DNA from: Streptomyces abikoensis
GTDB taxonomy: Bacteria; Actinomycetota; Actinomycetes; Streptomycetales; Streptomycetaceae
Direction: 5' to 3'
Assembly: GCF_014648775.1 (NCBI RefSeq)
Contig: NZ_BMRT01000001.1
Coordinates: 930,001 to 994,000, forward strand
DNA: 64,000 bases
Shown in pieces: positions 24,548-33,179 of the stretch. The number at the start of each line of letters is the position of its first letter. Position 1 is the first letter of the stretch. The notes beneath the pieces are model-generated. The model did no database searches. It saw only the letters and a list, made by a program, of their open reading frames with translations, and was not told the DNA's origin. The position numbers were made by a program, and so were the translations under genes.

Positions 24548-25233
24548 CACACGTCGTCGTCATCGTCCTGGAGCTTGGGCGGCGCGAACGCGGGCCCGAG
24601 CTGCTTGGTGCCCGCCGCCCCGCCGGCGACGGGCTGCGACGCGGCCTTGACGGCCGCCGTCGAGGCCCAGCGGATGGCGGCCGCCAGCTGCTTGGGGCTG
24701 TTCGCGTCCAGCACCGGGAGCTCGGGGTTGCCGAGGAACTCCTGGAGGACGCTCCGGTCGGCGTCCGCGCCGATGGCGATGGCGACCCGCACCGCCTTCT
24801 TGCCCCACGGGGTGGCGTCGATGGCCTTCAGGCCGGCCCGCCACTCGTCCAGGGGCTGGCCGTCCGAGACCAGGGCGAGCACCGGCTTGAGCGCCCGCTG
24901 CGGCATGGGCGGCGTCTCCAGTTCTCGGGCCACCAGGGACAGGGCCGCGCCGAGGTTGGTGCCGCCGTCGACCTGGATGTCCTGCCAGGTGAAGTCGTCG
25001 ATGGGGACGGGCTGCGCCTGGTGCCACCGGGCGGTGCTGGAGAAGGTCAGGACCCGGACCAGCAACTGGGCGGAGGCGTTGTCGTGGGCCACCGACTGCA
25101 TCTCCGGGATGGCCTCCCGGATCGCGTAGTTGAGCGTGCCTATCTTCTCCCCGAGCATCGAGTACGAGCAGTCGAGGATCCAGATGAAATGCACCGGGCG
25201 GCTCTCCATCGGGCCACCGGGAATGTCGCTCAC
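24544..25233 (-). CDS. vWA-domain protein (TerY/YegL-like)
   Basis: The 229-aa protein is essentially one von Willebrand A domain. The MIDAS motif is DCSYS (Asp21, Ser23, Ser25) with the later Thr in VDGGTNLGAAL and the Asp in LVSDGQP, so metal binding is intact. Such stand-alone vWA proteins act as metal-dependent adaptors beside PP2C and kinase genes. The C-terminal tail ends in a run of Asp residues before VW. GTG at 25233 overlaps closely with the end of the small membrane gene, whose stop region provides GGAG. Confidence 0.9.
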   Translation of the reverse strand: MSDIPGGPMESRPVHFIWILDCSYSMLGEKIGTLNYAIREAIPEMQSVAHDNASAQLLVRVLTFSSTARWHQAQPVPIDDFTWQDIQVDGGTNLGAALSLVARELETPPMPQRALKPVLALVSDGQPLDEWRAGLKAIDATPWGKKAVRVAIAIGADADRSVLQEFLGNPELPVLDANSPKQLAAAIRWASTAAVKAASQPVAGGAAGTKQLGPAFAPPKLQDDDDDVW

Positions 25234-25240
25234 GCGGGCA

Positions 25241-25432
25241 TCACTCCATCAGTCCGTTCAGCGATAACAGGATGAACAACACGGTCGCGCCGACCGGGAC
25301 GACGGCCGCCGCGACGAACAGGCCCAGCACCACACGGCGTTGCCGCGCCACATGGGCGGGCAGCGCGATGGGCGTACGGGTGGATGTGGATGTCACCGTG
25401 CGCGGTCTTCTCTTCCTCACCGTCCGACTCAC
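25241..25432 (-). CDS. small single-pass membrane protein
   Basis: This 63-aa product has a basic Arg/Lys/Thr-rich N terminus (MSRTVRKRRPRTVTSTS) and one clear transmembrane helix (RVVLGLFVAAAVVPVGATVLF). It ends seven residues after the helix. It sits between the membrane GTPase and the vWA gene in the same direction, so it is probably part of the complex at the membrane. It has no family that I recognise. The GTG start at 25432 is uncertain, and a second in-frame GTG lies 12 nt downstream. Confidence 0.6.
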   Translation of the reverse strand: MSRTVRKRRPRTVTSTSTRTPIALPAHVARQRRVVLGLFVAAAVVPVGATVLFILLSLNGLME

Positions 25433-25473
25433 CGTCCGAGCGCCCCGACCCTATCCGCAGGAACACGCCAACG

Positions 25474-27078
25474 TCACGCCTTTACCTTCCCGTCCGGCAC
25501 GCGCACCTCGTCCACGAGCAACTTCCGCACGGGAAGTCCGGTTTGCCCCAGCAGCCACAGCACCGGCTCGGCGGCACGCCGCTGTTCGCCGTCGAGGGCG
25601 TCCGCGCCGGTGGCCGCGCGGGCGCTGACCGCCCAGTAGCGGGTGCGGCCGAAGGTGTGGCCGAGACCGCGCACGAGGTTGCCCAGGCCCACGCTCTCCA
25701 GCCACGCGTCGGTACGGGGGCCGGGGACGGGCAGCGACACCAGCCGGTCCAGCACGTCCCGTTTGGTGACCACCGTGGCCACCGGGGTGCGCCCCCGACG
25801 GCCCGTCAGCGCCTGCATCTCCCCCGCCAGCCGCTCGTACGTGGCCATGGGACCCTCCGGCGAGGGCCGGGCCCCCACGGCCCGGCCGCCGTCGTCGCCG
25901 CCGAGCCGCGAGCGCACACCGGGCTCGGCGAGCGCGTCCACGACCAGCACCACCCCGTCGGCGTGCGCGAGGTACTGCTGCTCGCGCACGGCCCCGGCGT
26001 CGCGGAGGCTCTCGCCCATCGGGTCGTAGAGGTACAGCAGCCGGCGGCGCCGGCCCTTCGAGACGAGGAGCATGAGGGCGCGGGGCTGCCGGCCGGTCGT
26101 GGCGTGGGCCCAGCCGTCGCCGTCCAGCTGCCGGTTGAGGGCGGCCAGTTCGTCCACGTCGGAGCGGGTGGCGCACGCCATGCCGAGCAGGCCGCGCCGC
26201 TCCCACGAGGCCAGCCCCGCGACCATGGCGGCCAGCAGCATCGTCTTCCCCGACGACGTGCCCCCGACGACCGGCAGGTGCACGGTCCGCACCGTGCCCA
26301 GCTCCTTGGGGAGCCGCTGGTCGCAGTGGGGGCACGCGGCCGCCAGCTCGCCGCGCCCGCCGGGCAGGCTGGTGCGCAGCGCCGTCCCGCACACGCAGAT
26401 CCGGCGCAGCACCCCGAACCGGCCCGGGCGCAGCCGCTCGTGGCGCGCCCCGCACGTCGGGCAGCGGTGGACGGGCAGCGCGATCCGCCGGTAGCAGCCG
26501 GGGTGGGGGCAGGCCATCCGGACCCCTCGCAGCAGCCTCCCCGCGCCCTCCACGGCCCGGACGGCCACGGCCACGAACGCCAGGGCCGCGCAGACCACGG
26601 CGACGAACAGCACGAGGAGGGCCACGGCCTGCGCGAAGAGCAGCCCGGCGAAGACCGCCGCGAGGCCCGCGCCCGCGCCGACCCCCACGCCCACGCAGCG
26701 CATCACGGTCTGTGTGAAGCCGTTCTCCCCCAGCGGGCCGCTCGGGCGGCGGCCATGGAACAGGTTGCGGGTGGTCCGCCCGAACCATTCGTGGACCAGC
26801 GCGTACCGGACGGCGTGGACGCCGCTGAGCGTGGCGGAGCCGATGTCCGTCCACACCTGGCGGTACCAGTACGCGCCGTGGGCCGGTTCGCCCGCGCCGC
26901 CCGCCGAGGCCACCCGGGGATCCATGACGCCCGCCTGCCAGGGCCCCAGGCAGCGCCCGGTCGTGTACAGGGCGCGCCACAGGAAGTCGGGGGCGACGCG
27001 CAGGAAGACGGCCACCGCGACGAGACCGTTGACGAAGAGGAAGATCTTCGTCGGCCACCAGGTCAGCAGGTCCGTCAT
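25474..27078 (-). CDS. membrane-anchored zinc-ribbon GTPase (double-GTPase type)
   Basis: The 534-aa protein has an N-terminal hydrophobic segment (about residues 10-28), a second hydrophobic region (about 125-175), then zinc ribbons (HRCPTCGARHE, CVCG, CPHCDQR) and a P-loop NTPase domain. The nucleotide motifs are GGTSSGKT (272-279), DPMGES (DxxG-like) and VTKRDVLDRL (NKxD-like, TKRD). This matches TRAFAC-type 'double GTPase' proteins I know from GAP1-associated conflict systems. ATG at 27078 follows GGAGGA and overlaps the GAP1 stop (ATGA). It would act at the cytoplasmic face of the membrane with the GAP1-like protein. Confidence 0.82.
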   Translation of the reverse strand: MTDLLTWWPTKIFLFVNGLVAVAVFLRVAPDFLWRALYTTGRCLGPWQAGVMDPRVASAGGAGEPAHGAYWYRQVWTDIGSATLSGVHAVRYALVHEWFGRTTRNLFHGRRPSGPLGENGFTQTVMRCVGVGVGAGAGLAAVFAGLLFAQAVALLVLFVAVVCAALAFVAVAVRAVEGAGRLLRGVRMACPHPGCYRRIALPVHRCPTCGARHERLRPGRFGVLRRICVCGTALRTSLPGGRGELAAACPHCDQRLPKELGTVRTVHLPVVGGTSSGKTMLLAAMVAGLASWERRGLLGMACATRSDVDELAALNRQLDGDGWAHATTGRQPRALMLLVSKGRRRRLLYLYDPMGESLRDAGAVREQQYLAHADGVVLVVDALAEPGVRSRLGGDDGGRAVGARPSPEGPMATYERLAGEMQALTGRRGRTPVATVVTKRDVLDRLVSLPVPGPRTDAWLESVGLGNLVRGLGHTFGRTRYWAVSARAATGADALDGEQRRAAEPVLWLLGQTGLPVRKLLVDEVRVPDGKVKA

Positions 27079-29444
27079 GGGCGTTCCTCCGTCGGCGGCT
27101 CGATGTCTCCGGGGCCGCGCGCCCCGGCGGTCCCCTGCCCCTTGCCGCCCCGGGCGCGCCAGCGGCCGCTGATCCTGCTGAGGACGCCGGGGCGGTTCCA
27201 GTCCTGGAACGCGGACGCCCAGGGCCCGCCCCGCCGCCGCAGGTCGCGCAGGAGCGCGTCGACGTCCTCGGCGGGCATGCGGCGCACCACCGGCCGCAGC
27301 ACGGACGTGAGCAGCCCGGTGCGGATCTCCTCCCAGAGGGCGTCGGCGCCGGGCGCGGTCTGCCAGGCGGCGAAGCACTCGGCGGCGTATTCGGGCGTGC
27401 CGCGCATCCGGTCGGCGACGCCCTCCCTGCGGGCCGCCCGGTCGTAGGCGCGCAGGAAGGGCTCGTCGCCGCCCTGGACGAGGGCGAGGAGCTCGCCCTG
27501 GGGCGCGGGGGAACCGAGGAGCCGCTGGGCGAGCGCGGCGCTGACCCGGGTCTCGATGCCGGGTTCCAGGGGGAGGGCCTGGGCGCGCAGGGCAACGGCC
27601 CGGCCCGCGTAACCGGTCAGGGTCTCGCCGGCCGTCAGGTCACCGGCCAGTTCGAGCAGCAGGAGCGCGGCCCGCTGTCGGGGGGCGAGGGTGGTGGCGC
27701 GGTTCAGGAGCAGGGCCTTGGCGAGCTCGGGCGCTTCGGGGTCGTCGGGGTCGCTGTCGAGGGCGGCCTGGACGAAGGAGTCGTCCAGATCCGCGGCGCG
27801 GCACCACGCCTCCGGGAGCGCGGCGAGGAGGATGCCGGCCTCCACGGGCCGGATCGGGGTGTCGCCCCAGACCAGCCGGACGGCCGTGCGCAGCACCGAC
27901 GGCTCCCCCTGGTGCTCGGCGCCCGCCGCTTTCATGAGGGAGTCGAGGAGCCCGGGACGGTCGGTGTGCGCGGGGTCCCCGGCGGTGTTGACGGCGGCGG
28001 CCATGCGCAGGTGGGGGTGGGGCGTGAGGTCGGCGCCCGGGAGTCCGTCCGCGAGGGCGCGGGCGACGGCCGCCGGGTCGCCCGTGGCGGCGGTCCGGTC
28101 GAGGGAGCCGAGGACGGCGGCCGCGAGCTCGGGGTGGGAGCCGAGCGCGGCCCGGACGGCGGCGCGGTCCTTCTCCTCGTTGTCGTCGAGGAGGACGGTG
28201 CTCATACGGGTCGTGAGGGCGGGCAGAACGGCGCTGCGGTCGAGGCGGAGCGCCTCGGCGAGGCGGTGGAGGGACAGGAGGACGGGCAGGGGCGCGTCGG
28301 ACGCCCGCCCCAGCTCCGCGCGCAGGTCGCGCGCGAGGGGGTCCGTGATCGCGTGGCCGGCCAGGGGCGCGAACTCGTCGGCGAGCGCGGCCAGGGCCGT
28401 CCACTCCTCGGCGGTACGGGCCGTGCCGCCCGCCGCCAGCCCGCTGAGCAGCGCGAACCGGTCGGACGTCCGGGGATGCGTCACGGCCCGGCGGGCGGCC
28501 GCCGTGCGGCCTGCCGCGTCGAGGGCGACGCCCTCGCGGGCCGCCAGGGCGGCGAGGCGCCCGGCGTCGTACGGCGCGTCCGGGCCGGTGTCCTCCGGGT
28601 TCCGGACCGTCCCGGAGACCAGTTCCGGGAGCCCGGCCAGCCACAGGCGGGCGGCGACCGACGCCCAGGCGTCGGACGCCTCGCGCACGGGGCTGGAGCG
28701 GCCGCCCGCGCAGTCGTGGACGCGGAAGCGGCGGCCGGCGTCGGCGGCGTCCGTGTCGGCGTCGGGCGACGTGCCGACGATCTGCTGCCGGGCGAGCCCG
28801 GGGCGGCGGGTGTACGTCGTGAAGGTCAGCCGGTCGGCCCGCTCGCGCGGCAGGACGGCGCTGGCGACGGCGATCCAGTGCGCGACGTCGGCGCTGTCGC
28901 GCTCGACGACGAGGAGTTGCGGGGCGTCGGGGTCCCGGAAGAGGTTCCGTACGTCCGCGAGGAAGGGTTCGAGCCGCTCGGCGCGGGCGCGGACGAACTC
29001 CAGCAGCCGCGCCTTGTCGATGCGCCCGGCCGAGGTGGGCTCCCCCGCCGGGACGCCGTCCCCGGGTGTGCTGTCGGCCCAGAAGGGGGACTCCCACGCC
29101 TGGATGGGCAGCATGCCGCCGGGCAGGGCGTCGGCCGGGGACAGCCGGACGGCGTGGGCGTGGAAGTTGCCGTACCGCCCGCTGTAGTCGGTGCCGGTGT
29201 AGACCGCGCGGCACAGCAGCCTGCTGCCGTCGGAGAGGAGGTGGTGGCTGAACGCGATGGGGAAGCCGGCGAGTTCGCCGGCGGTGGGGCGGGCGGGGGC
29301 GTCGCGCGGCGGCTCGTAGCCCACCAGTTGCTCCACCTCGCCGAGGAGGGCGGCGGGCAGGTCGTCGCTGACGGCGGTGAAGCGGAAGCCGGAGCCGTCC
29401 GGGCCGGGGGCGGCGGACGTGTAGTGCAGCTGCTGGAGCGTCAC
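27075..29444 (-). CDS. GAP1-like (GTPase-associated protein 1) large protein
   Basis: The 789-aa protein begins LQQLHYTSAAPGPDGSGFRF, followed by PIAFSHHLLSDGSRLLCRAVYTG and GNFHAHAVRL. These are marks of the N-terminal domain of the GTPase-associated protein 1 family. A middle region (LLEFVRARAERLEPFLADVR through TFTTYTRRPGLARQQ) and a long helical C-terminal part follow. It lies between two GTPase genes with ATGA and GTGA overlaps and so is almost certainly a partner of one or both. A 35%-or-more similar-looking paralogue is at 40728-43229, by visual comparison only. Biochemical function is not established; GTPase-activating or inhibitory roles are proposed for the family. Confidence 0.85.
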   Translation of the reverse strand: MTLQQLHYTSAAPGPDGSGFRFTAVSDDLPAALLGEVEQLVGYEPPRDAPARPTAGELAGFPIAFSHHLLSDGSRLLCRAVYTGTDYSGRYGNFHAHAVRLSPADALPGGMLPIQAWESPFWADSTPGDGVPAGEPTSAGRIDKARLLEFVRARAERLEPFLADVRNLFRDPDAPQLLVVERDSADVAHWIAVASAVLPRERADRLTFTTYTRRPGLARQQIVGTSPDADTDAADAGRRFRVHDCAGGRSSPVREASDAWASVAARLWLAGLPELVSGTVRNPEDTGPDAPYDAGRLAALAAREGVALDAAGRTAAARRAVTHPRTSDRFALLSGLAAGGTARTAEEWTALAALADEFAPLAGHAITDPLARDLRAELGRASDAPLPVLLSLHRLAEALRLDRSAVLPALTTRMSTVLLDDNEEKDRAAVRAALGSHPELAAAVLGSLDRTAATGDPAAVARALADGLPGADLTPHPHLRMAAAVNTAGDPAHTDRPGLLDSLMKAAGAEHQGEPSVLRTAVRLVWGDTPIRPVEAGILLAALPEAWCRAADLDDSFVQAALDSDPDDPEAPELAKALLLNRATTLAPRQRAALLLLELAGDLTAGETLTGYAGRAVALRAQALPLEPGIETRVSAALAQRLLGSPAPQGELLALVQGGDEPFLRAYDRAARREGVADRMRGTPEYAAECFAAWQTAPGADALWEEIRTGLLTSVLRPVVRRMPAEDVDALLRDLRRRGGPWASAFQDWNRPGVLSRISGRWRARGGKGQGTAGARGPGDIEPPTEERP

Positions 29445-30784
29445 GCCGTGCCCGCCTTCTTCTCCTGGTGGGTGGACGCCTTGTGGGTGGACGCCTTGTG
29501 GGTGGACGCCTTGTGGGTGGGCAGCAGGCCGCGGCGGGTCAGCAGCCACAGGAGGGGGTCCTCCACGCGGGTCGGCTGCGGACCGGACTTGGGGGCGTCG
29601 GCCGGGGCGTCGGCCGGGGGCGGCGCGCCGAGCGCGGAGAGGCCGAACAGCCCCACGTCCGAGAAGTCGCTCTCCAGCTGCCGGTGCAGCGCGCCGCCGT
29701 CCCAGCTCTCCAGCAGGGAGCGCACTTCCTCGTGGACGGCGGTGCGGTCGGCGTCGTCGAAGGCGCCGCCGTGGTGGGAGGCGTTGGTGTGCAGGGGGGA
29801 GTGCGGGGAGAGCAGGGGGCGCAGCATGTCGGTCTTGGTGAGGGCCACGGCGACGGGCGTCGACAGCCGGCCGCGCGAGCCGGCGCGGCCATGGCCGCGC
29901 AGCTGTGCCGCGATGTCGGCGGCGATCTGCTGGGGCGGCGTCTCCACGGCCGGCAGGGGTGGTCCGTCGCCGCCCGCGAGCTCGTCCCGGACGGACGGCA
30001 GCTGCAGGGGGTCGACCAGGAGGATGATGCCGTCGGCGGCGGCCAGGTAGGCGGTGTAGCGGTCCATGGCGGCGGCGTTGCTCAGGTCCTCGCCCGCCGC
30101 GTCGAAGAAGACCAGGGCGGTGTGTCTGCTGCCGGTGTGCTTGCCGCTGGTGTACTTGCCGCCGACGCCGAACCGGCCCCGGGAGGGGACGCTCAGCCGG
30201 TACAGCAGCGGGTCGTTGAAGCCGAGCGCGGCGGGCCGGGTGGCACCGGGCAGGTGGAGCCGCTCGTAGAGTTCGGCGGCCATGTCGCGGTCGCGGCGCT
30301 GGGTGTCCGCGCCCATCGCGGCGAGCGACGCCCGGTACGCGCCGCCGACGCGGTGGCGCAGTTCGTTGACGAGCACGGTGATGTAGGTGCTCTTGCCGGT
30401 GGCCTTGGCACCCACGAGGGCGATGATGCGGCTGTCCTGGTCGCAGTAGTCGCTGGGGAGATCGCTGTGACAGCGCCGGCAGACGCGTACGGGCGTGGGG
30501 ACGCCGCAGTCCGGGCAGGCCGCCCGTCCGCCGGCGCCGCGCAGGGAGCGGAGGTCCCGGGCGCGGAGGTCCAGGGTGCGCAGGACGCCGGGCGCGTCGA
30601 AGACCGGGCCGCGCATCCGGGCCTGCGGGGGAACGCTGGGGCCCTTGAAGTCGGCCCAGACGTCGTCGCGTTCGGGGTCGCAGGTCGTACCGCCGCGCAC
30701 GCCCGTCGCGGACATCAGGCAGCGGTAGCCGAGCCGGGCGGCCGGGCCTCGGGCGAAGCAGTAGGGGCAGATGACGGTCGTCAT
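29441..30784 (-). CDS. zinc-ribbon GTPase (double-GTPase 2 type)
   Basis: The 447-aa protein starts with zinc-binding pairs (CPYC at 6-9 with Cys22 and Cys35; CPDC at 90-93 with CRRC at 102-105). It continues with a P-loop domain: GAKATGKS (125-132), FFDAAGEDL (DxxG), LVDPLQLP and VALTKTDML (TKTD). There is no membrane segment. The C terminus ends in three THKAS repeats before a Lys-rich tip, encoded by the tandem array at 29468-29519. GTGA couples its stop to the GAP1 gene, and its start is 1 nt beyond the stop of the Fn3-like gene. It would be a cytosolic switch protein paired with the membrane GTPase. Confidence 0.85.
   Translation of the reverse strand: MTTVICPYCFARGPAARLGYRCLMSATGVRGGTTCDPERDDVWADFKGPSVPPQARMRGPVFDAPGVLRTLDLRARDLRSLRGAGGRAACPDCGVPTPVRVCRRCHSDLPSDYCDQDSRIIALVGAKATGKSTYITVLVNELRHRVGGAYRASLAAMGADTQRRDRDMAAELYERLHLPGATRPAALGFNDPLLYRLSVPSRGRFGVGGKYTSGKHTGSRHTALVFFDAAGEDLSNAAAMDRYTAYLAAADGIILLVDPLQLPSVRDELAGGDGPPLPAVETPPQQIAADIAAQLRGHGRAGSRGRLSTPVAVALTKTDMLRPLLSPHSPLHTNASHHGGAFDDADRTAVHEEVRSLLESWDGGALHRQLESDFSDVGLFGLSALGAPPPADAPADAPKSGPQPTRVEDPLLWLLTRRGLLPTHKASTHKASTHKASTHQEKKAGTA
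29468..29519. repeat. three 15-bp coding tandem repeats
   Basis: GTGGGTGGACGCCTT is repeated exactly at 29468-29482, 29483-29497 and 29498-29512, with a partial fourth copy to 29519. It encodes the THKAS pentapeptide repeats at the C terminus of the zinc-ribbon GTPase. The exact identity suggests recent expansion and likely length variation between strains. Confidence 0.9.
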
Positions 30785-30785
30785 G

Positions 30786-33110
30786 TCAGCGCACCACCAG
30801 GTCCTTGTGCGGGGGCTCTTCGAGGCGTACGGCGTGGGCGTGCGGGCCGAGCAGGAACGCGCGGAGCGTGTAGGGGCGCCGGATTCCGGCGGCCTCCACG
30901 GCCTCCTGGACGTCCCTGCTCACCGGCCCGCCGGTCAGCTCCCCGCCGCTCAGGCGCAGTACGGGCGTGCCGTCGTCGGGCGTGCGGGGCAGGGGCTCGG
31001 CGGCGGTGCGGGCGACGAGCAGGAGCTCGGGGAGGCCCGGCGCGGCCTCCCCGACGACTTCGGCCCGTACGGCGACGCGGCGGCGCCGGCCGGGGAACCG
31101 TCCGCCGAGGCGCTCGACCGTGTAGGAGATGGCGACGTCGGCCGGGATCTCCGCCTCGGCGGGCGGGGGCGGGAGCAGCACGTCGGCGTCGGTGACGGCG
31201 AGCGGTTCGGCCCGGAAGCGCGCCGCCGAACCGGTCACGTCGATGTGCAGCCCTTCGCGGAAGTACGTGCTCCGGCCGATCCTGCGCTCGCCGGCCCGGC
31301 CGTCCTGCCACCAGCGGACGAGGACGCGGTCCGCCGCCCCCGGCCAGTCGAACGTCAGCCGGGCGCGGCCGGGTCCGACCCGGCGCACCGTCAGCGCCTC
31401 GACGGCCTCGGGGACGTCGACGCGCACGCTCGGGCCGGCCACGGCCCGCTCGCCGAGGACGGTGACGGCGGTGAGGCTGGCGGTGGTGCCACGCGGAGGC
31501 TGGAATTCCGCCGATCTGGGGCCGGTGCCGGTTCCGGTTCCGGGGCCGGTGCCGGTTCCGGGGCCGGTGCCGGTTCCGGGGCCGGGCCAAGGGAGTGGCG
31601 GTGGGAGCCGGTCGGCGGTGGTGGGCAGGTCCTCCCCGGCCCGGGGTGGCGGCCCCGGCCACTCCAGCAGGCGTACGTCGCCCCGGTCGCCGCCCGTCCA
31701 GCCGACGGTCAGGGTGCCCGGGGTGTCGCCCGGGCGTACGGTCAGGGCGGTCACGGCGTCGGGCCACGGGTGGACGGTCCGGCGGAGGACCAGCCCCGGC
31801 GAGCGGACCTCGCGACCGGCGGCGGTGCGGTAGACGCAGGCGATCCGGTACTCGTACGTGCCGGGCGCCAGGCCGTCGTCGCCGAAGCCGTGCGGGCTCG
31901 CGGCGATCTCGGTGGCGGTCGTCTCCGGACGTGGCCCGGTGCGGACGACGGTGACGCGGTGGGCCCCGGGCGGGGTGCGCCACGCCGCGTCGACGCGAGC
32001 CCGGGCGTCCGTCAGGCGCGCGTCCTCGACTTCGGGGGCGACGAGCACGTCCGGGCCGACCAGCGGAAGTCCCGCGATCCGGCCGCCGTCGAGCGGCAGG
32101 ACGGCGTGGCGGACGCGCTCGCCGAGGGGCGCGGCGGTGTCGGTGAAGGTGCACGTGCCAGTGGACGTGCCGGTGACCTCCCCCAGCGTCACGGGGGCCT
32201 GCCCGGCGACGTACCGCAGGACCCGCCAGGCCCGTGCGTCCGGCCTCCAGTCCAAACGGACGCCGTCCGGGGCGGGTTCGGCGACGAGGCCGCCGTCGGG
32301 GCGGCAGGTGAGGATGAGGCCGCGCAGGGCGTGGGGATCGTCCTCGGCGGCCCGTGCGGCGCGCAAGTAGCGCTGTCCGGCGGCCGGCGCGTCCCCGGCC
32401 CGCTTCAACGCGTCCGCCTCGCGCAGCAGATCGTCCACGTGCCGGGCGCGGGCCTCGACCCGGGCGACGAGCCGGGCGAGCCCCTGGTCGTCCAGGGGCG
32501 TGGGCAACTTCCGGGACAGGGCGCGGGCCTGCCGGACCCGGCGCTCGCGCCAGGCGTCCGGCAGGGTCTCGGCGGCGGTGCGCGCGGCGGGGTCGAGGTG
32601 TGGCGCGTGCCGGGCGGCGAAGGCGAGGGCCGCGGCCTCCGCCGGGTCGACACCGAGGGCGACGGCGGCTTCGGGGCGGGGGCCTCGGGGGTCGTCCCGC
32701 AGCAGACGCAGGAGTTCGTAGAGGACGACGCGGCGCAGTCCCATCGGGTCCTCGGCGAGGACGGCGTCGTAGCGCGTCAGCAGCGCGTCCCACTCGGCCG
32801 GGCCGGTAGACGCGGCACGGATCTCCGCGAGGCGGTCGCGGTCGACGTGGCGGGGCCGGCCGCCCCGGCCGGGTACGCGCAGCCCGTCGAGGACGAGGAA
32901 CCGGACGGCCGCGCGCCCGCCGGGGGGAAACAGCCCGTCGGCGGCGTGCCGCAGCCCCAACGCCGCCTGGCGCTGCCGGAGATCGTCATAAGCGGGCACA
33001 AGGGGCGAGACCGGCATGTCCGGAAGTGCCTGCGGCAGCCCCAGGATCCCCCCGAACTCCCGCCCCATCCGCCGCCGCCCCCGCGTTCCGATATACGTAC
33101 GACATGCCAT
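30786..33110 (-). CDS. large Fn3-like multidomain protein, first gene of the GTPase operon
   Basis: The 774-aa protein has an N-terminal helical region with YDDLRQRQAALGLRHAADG and a bias to Arg and Ala. A series of beta-sandwich units follows, resembling fibronectin type III (YEYRIACVYRTAAGREVRSPG; VDAAWRTPPGAHRVTV; LTVRPGDTPGTLTVGW). A Gly/Pro/Thr-rich linker is encoded by a short repeat near 31517-31580. There is no signal peptide, so it is probably cytosolic and may serve as the recognition or scaffold subunit. It starts the eight-gene operon. The start at 33110 is tentative, since ATG 33068 is also in frame. Family assignment is by fold-like pattern only. Confidence 0.7.
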   Translation of the reverse strand: MACRTYIGTRGRRRMGREFGGILGLPQALPDMPVSPLVPAYDDLRQRQAALGLRHAADGLFPPGGRAAVRFLVLDGLRVPGRGGRPRHVDRDRLAEIRAASTGPAEWDALLTRYDAVLAEDPMGLRRVVLYELLRLLRDDPRGPRPEAAVALGVDPAEAAALAFAARHAPHLDPAARTAAETLPDAWRERRVRQARALSRKLPTPLDDQGLARLVARVEARARHVDDLLREADALKRAGDAPAAGQRYLRAARAAEDDPHALRGLILTCRPDGGLVAEPAPDGVRLDWRPDARAWRVLRYVAGQAPVTLGEVTGTSTGTCTFTDTAAPLGERVRHAVLPLDGGRIAGLPLVGPDVLVAPEVEDARLTDARARVDAAWRTPPGAHRVTVVRTGPRPETTATEIAASPHGFGDDGLAPGTYEYRIACVYRTAAGREVRSPGLVLRRTVHPWPDAVTALTVRPGDTPGTLTVGWTGGDRGDVRLLEWPGPPPRAGEDLPTTADRLPPPLPWPGPGTGTGPGTGTGPGTGTGTGPRSAEFQPPRGTTASLTAVTVLGERAVAGPSVRVDVPEAVEALTVRRVGPGRARLTFDWPGAADRVLVRWWQDGRAGERRIGRSTYFREGLHIDVTGSAARFRAEPLAVTDADVLLPPPPAEAEIPADVAISYTVERLGGRFPGRRRRVAVRAEVVGEAAPGLPELLLVARTAAEPLPRTPDDGTPVLRLSGGELTGGPVSRDVQEAVEAAGIRRPYTLRAFLLGPHAHAVRLEEPPHKDLVVR

Positions 33111-33179
33111 CTCACCAGATCGGAAGGCTTATTGCCGAGGTTTTCCGCAAGATCGGCGCCGTGTGCCCGGTCACCCGGG

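Noticed and set aside
29468..29519. CRISPR-like short repeats
   Set aside because: The units are contiguous without spacers, in frame, and encode THKAS repeats.
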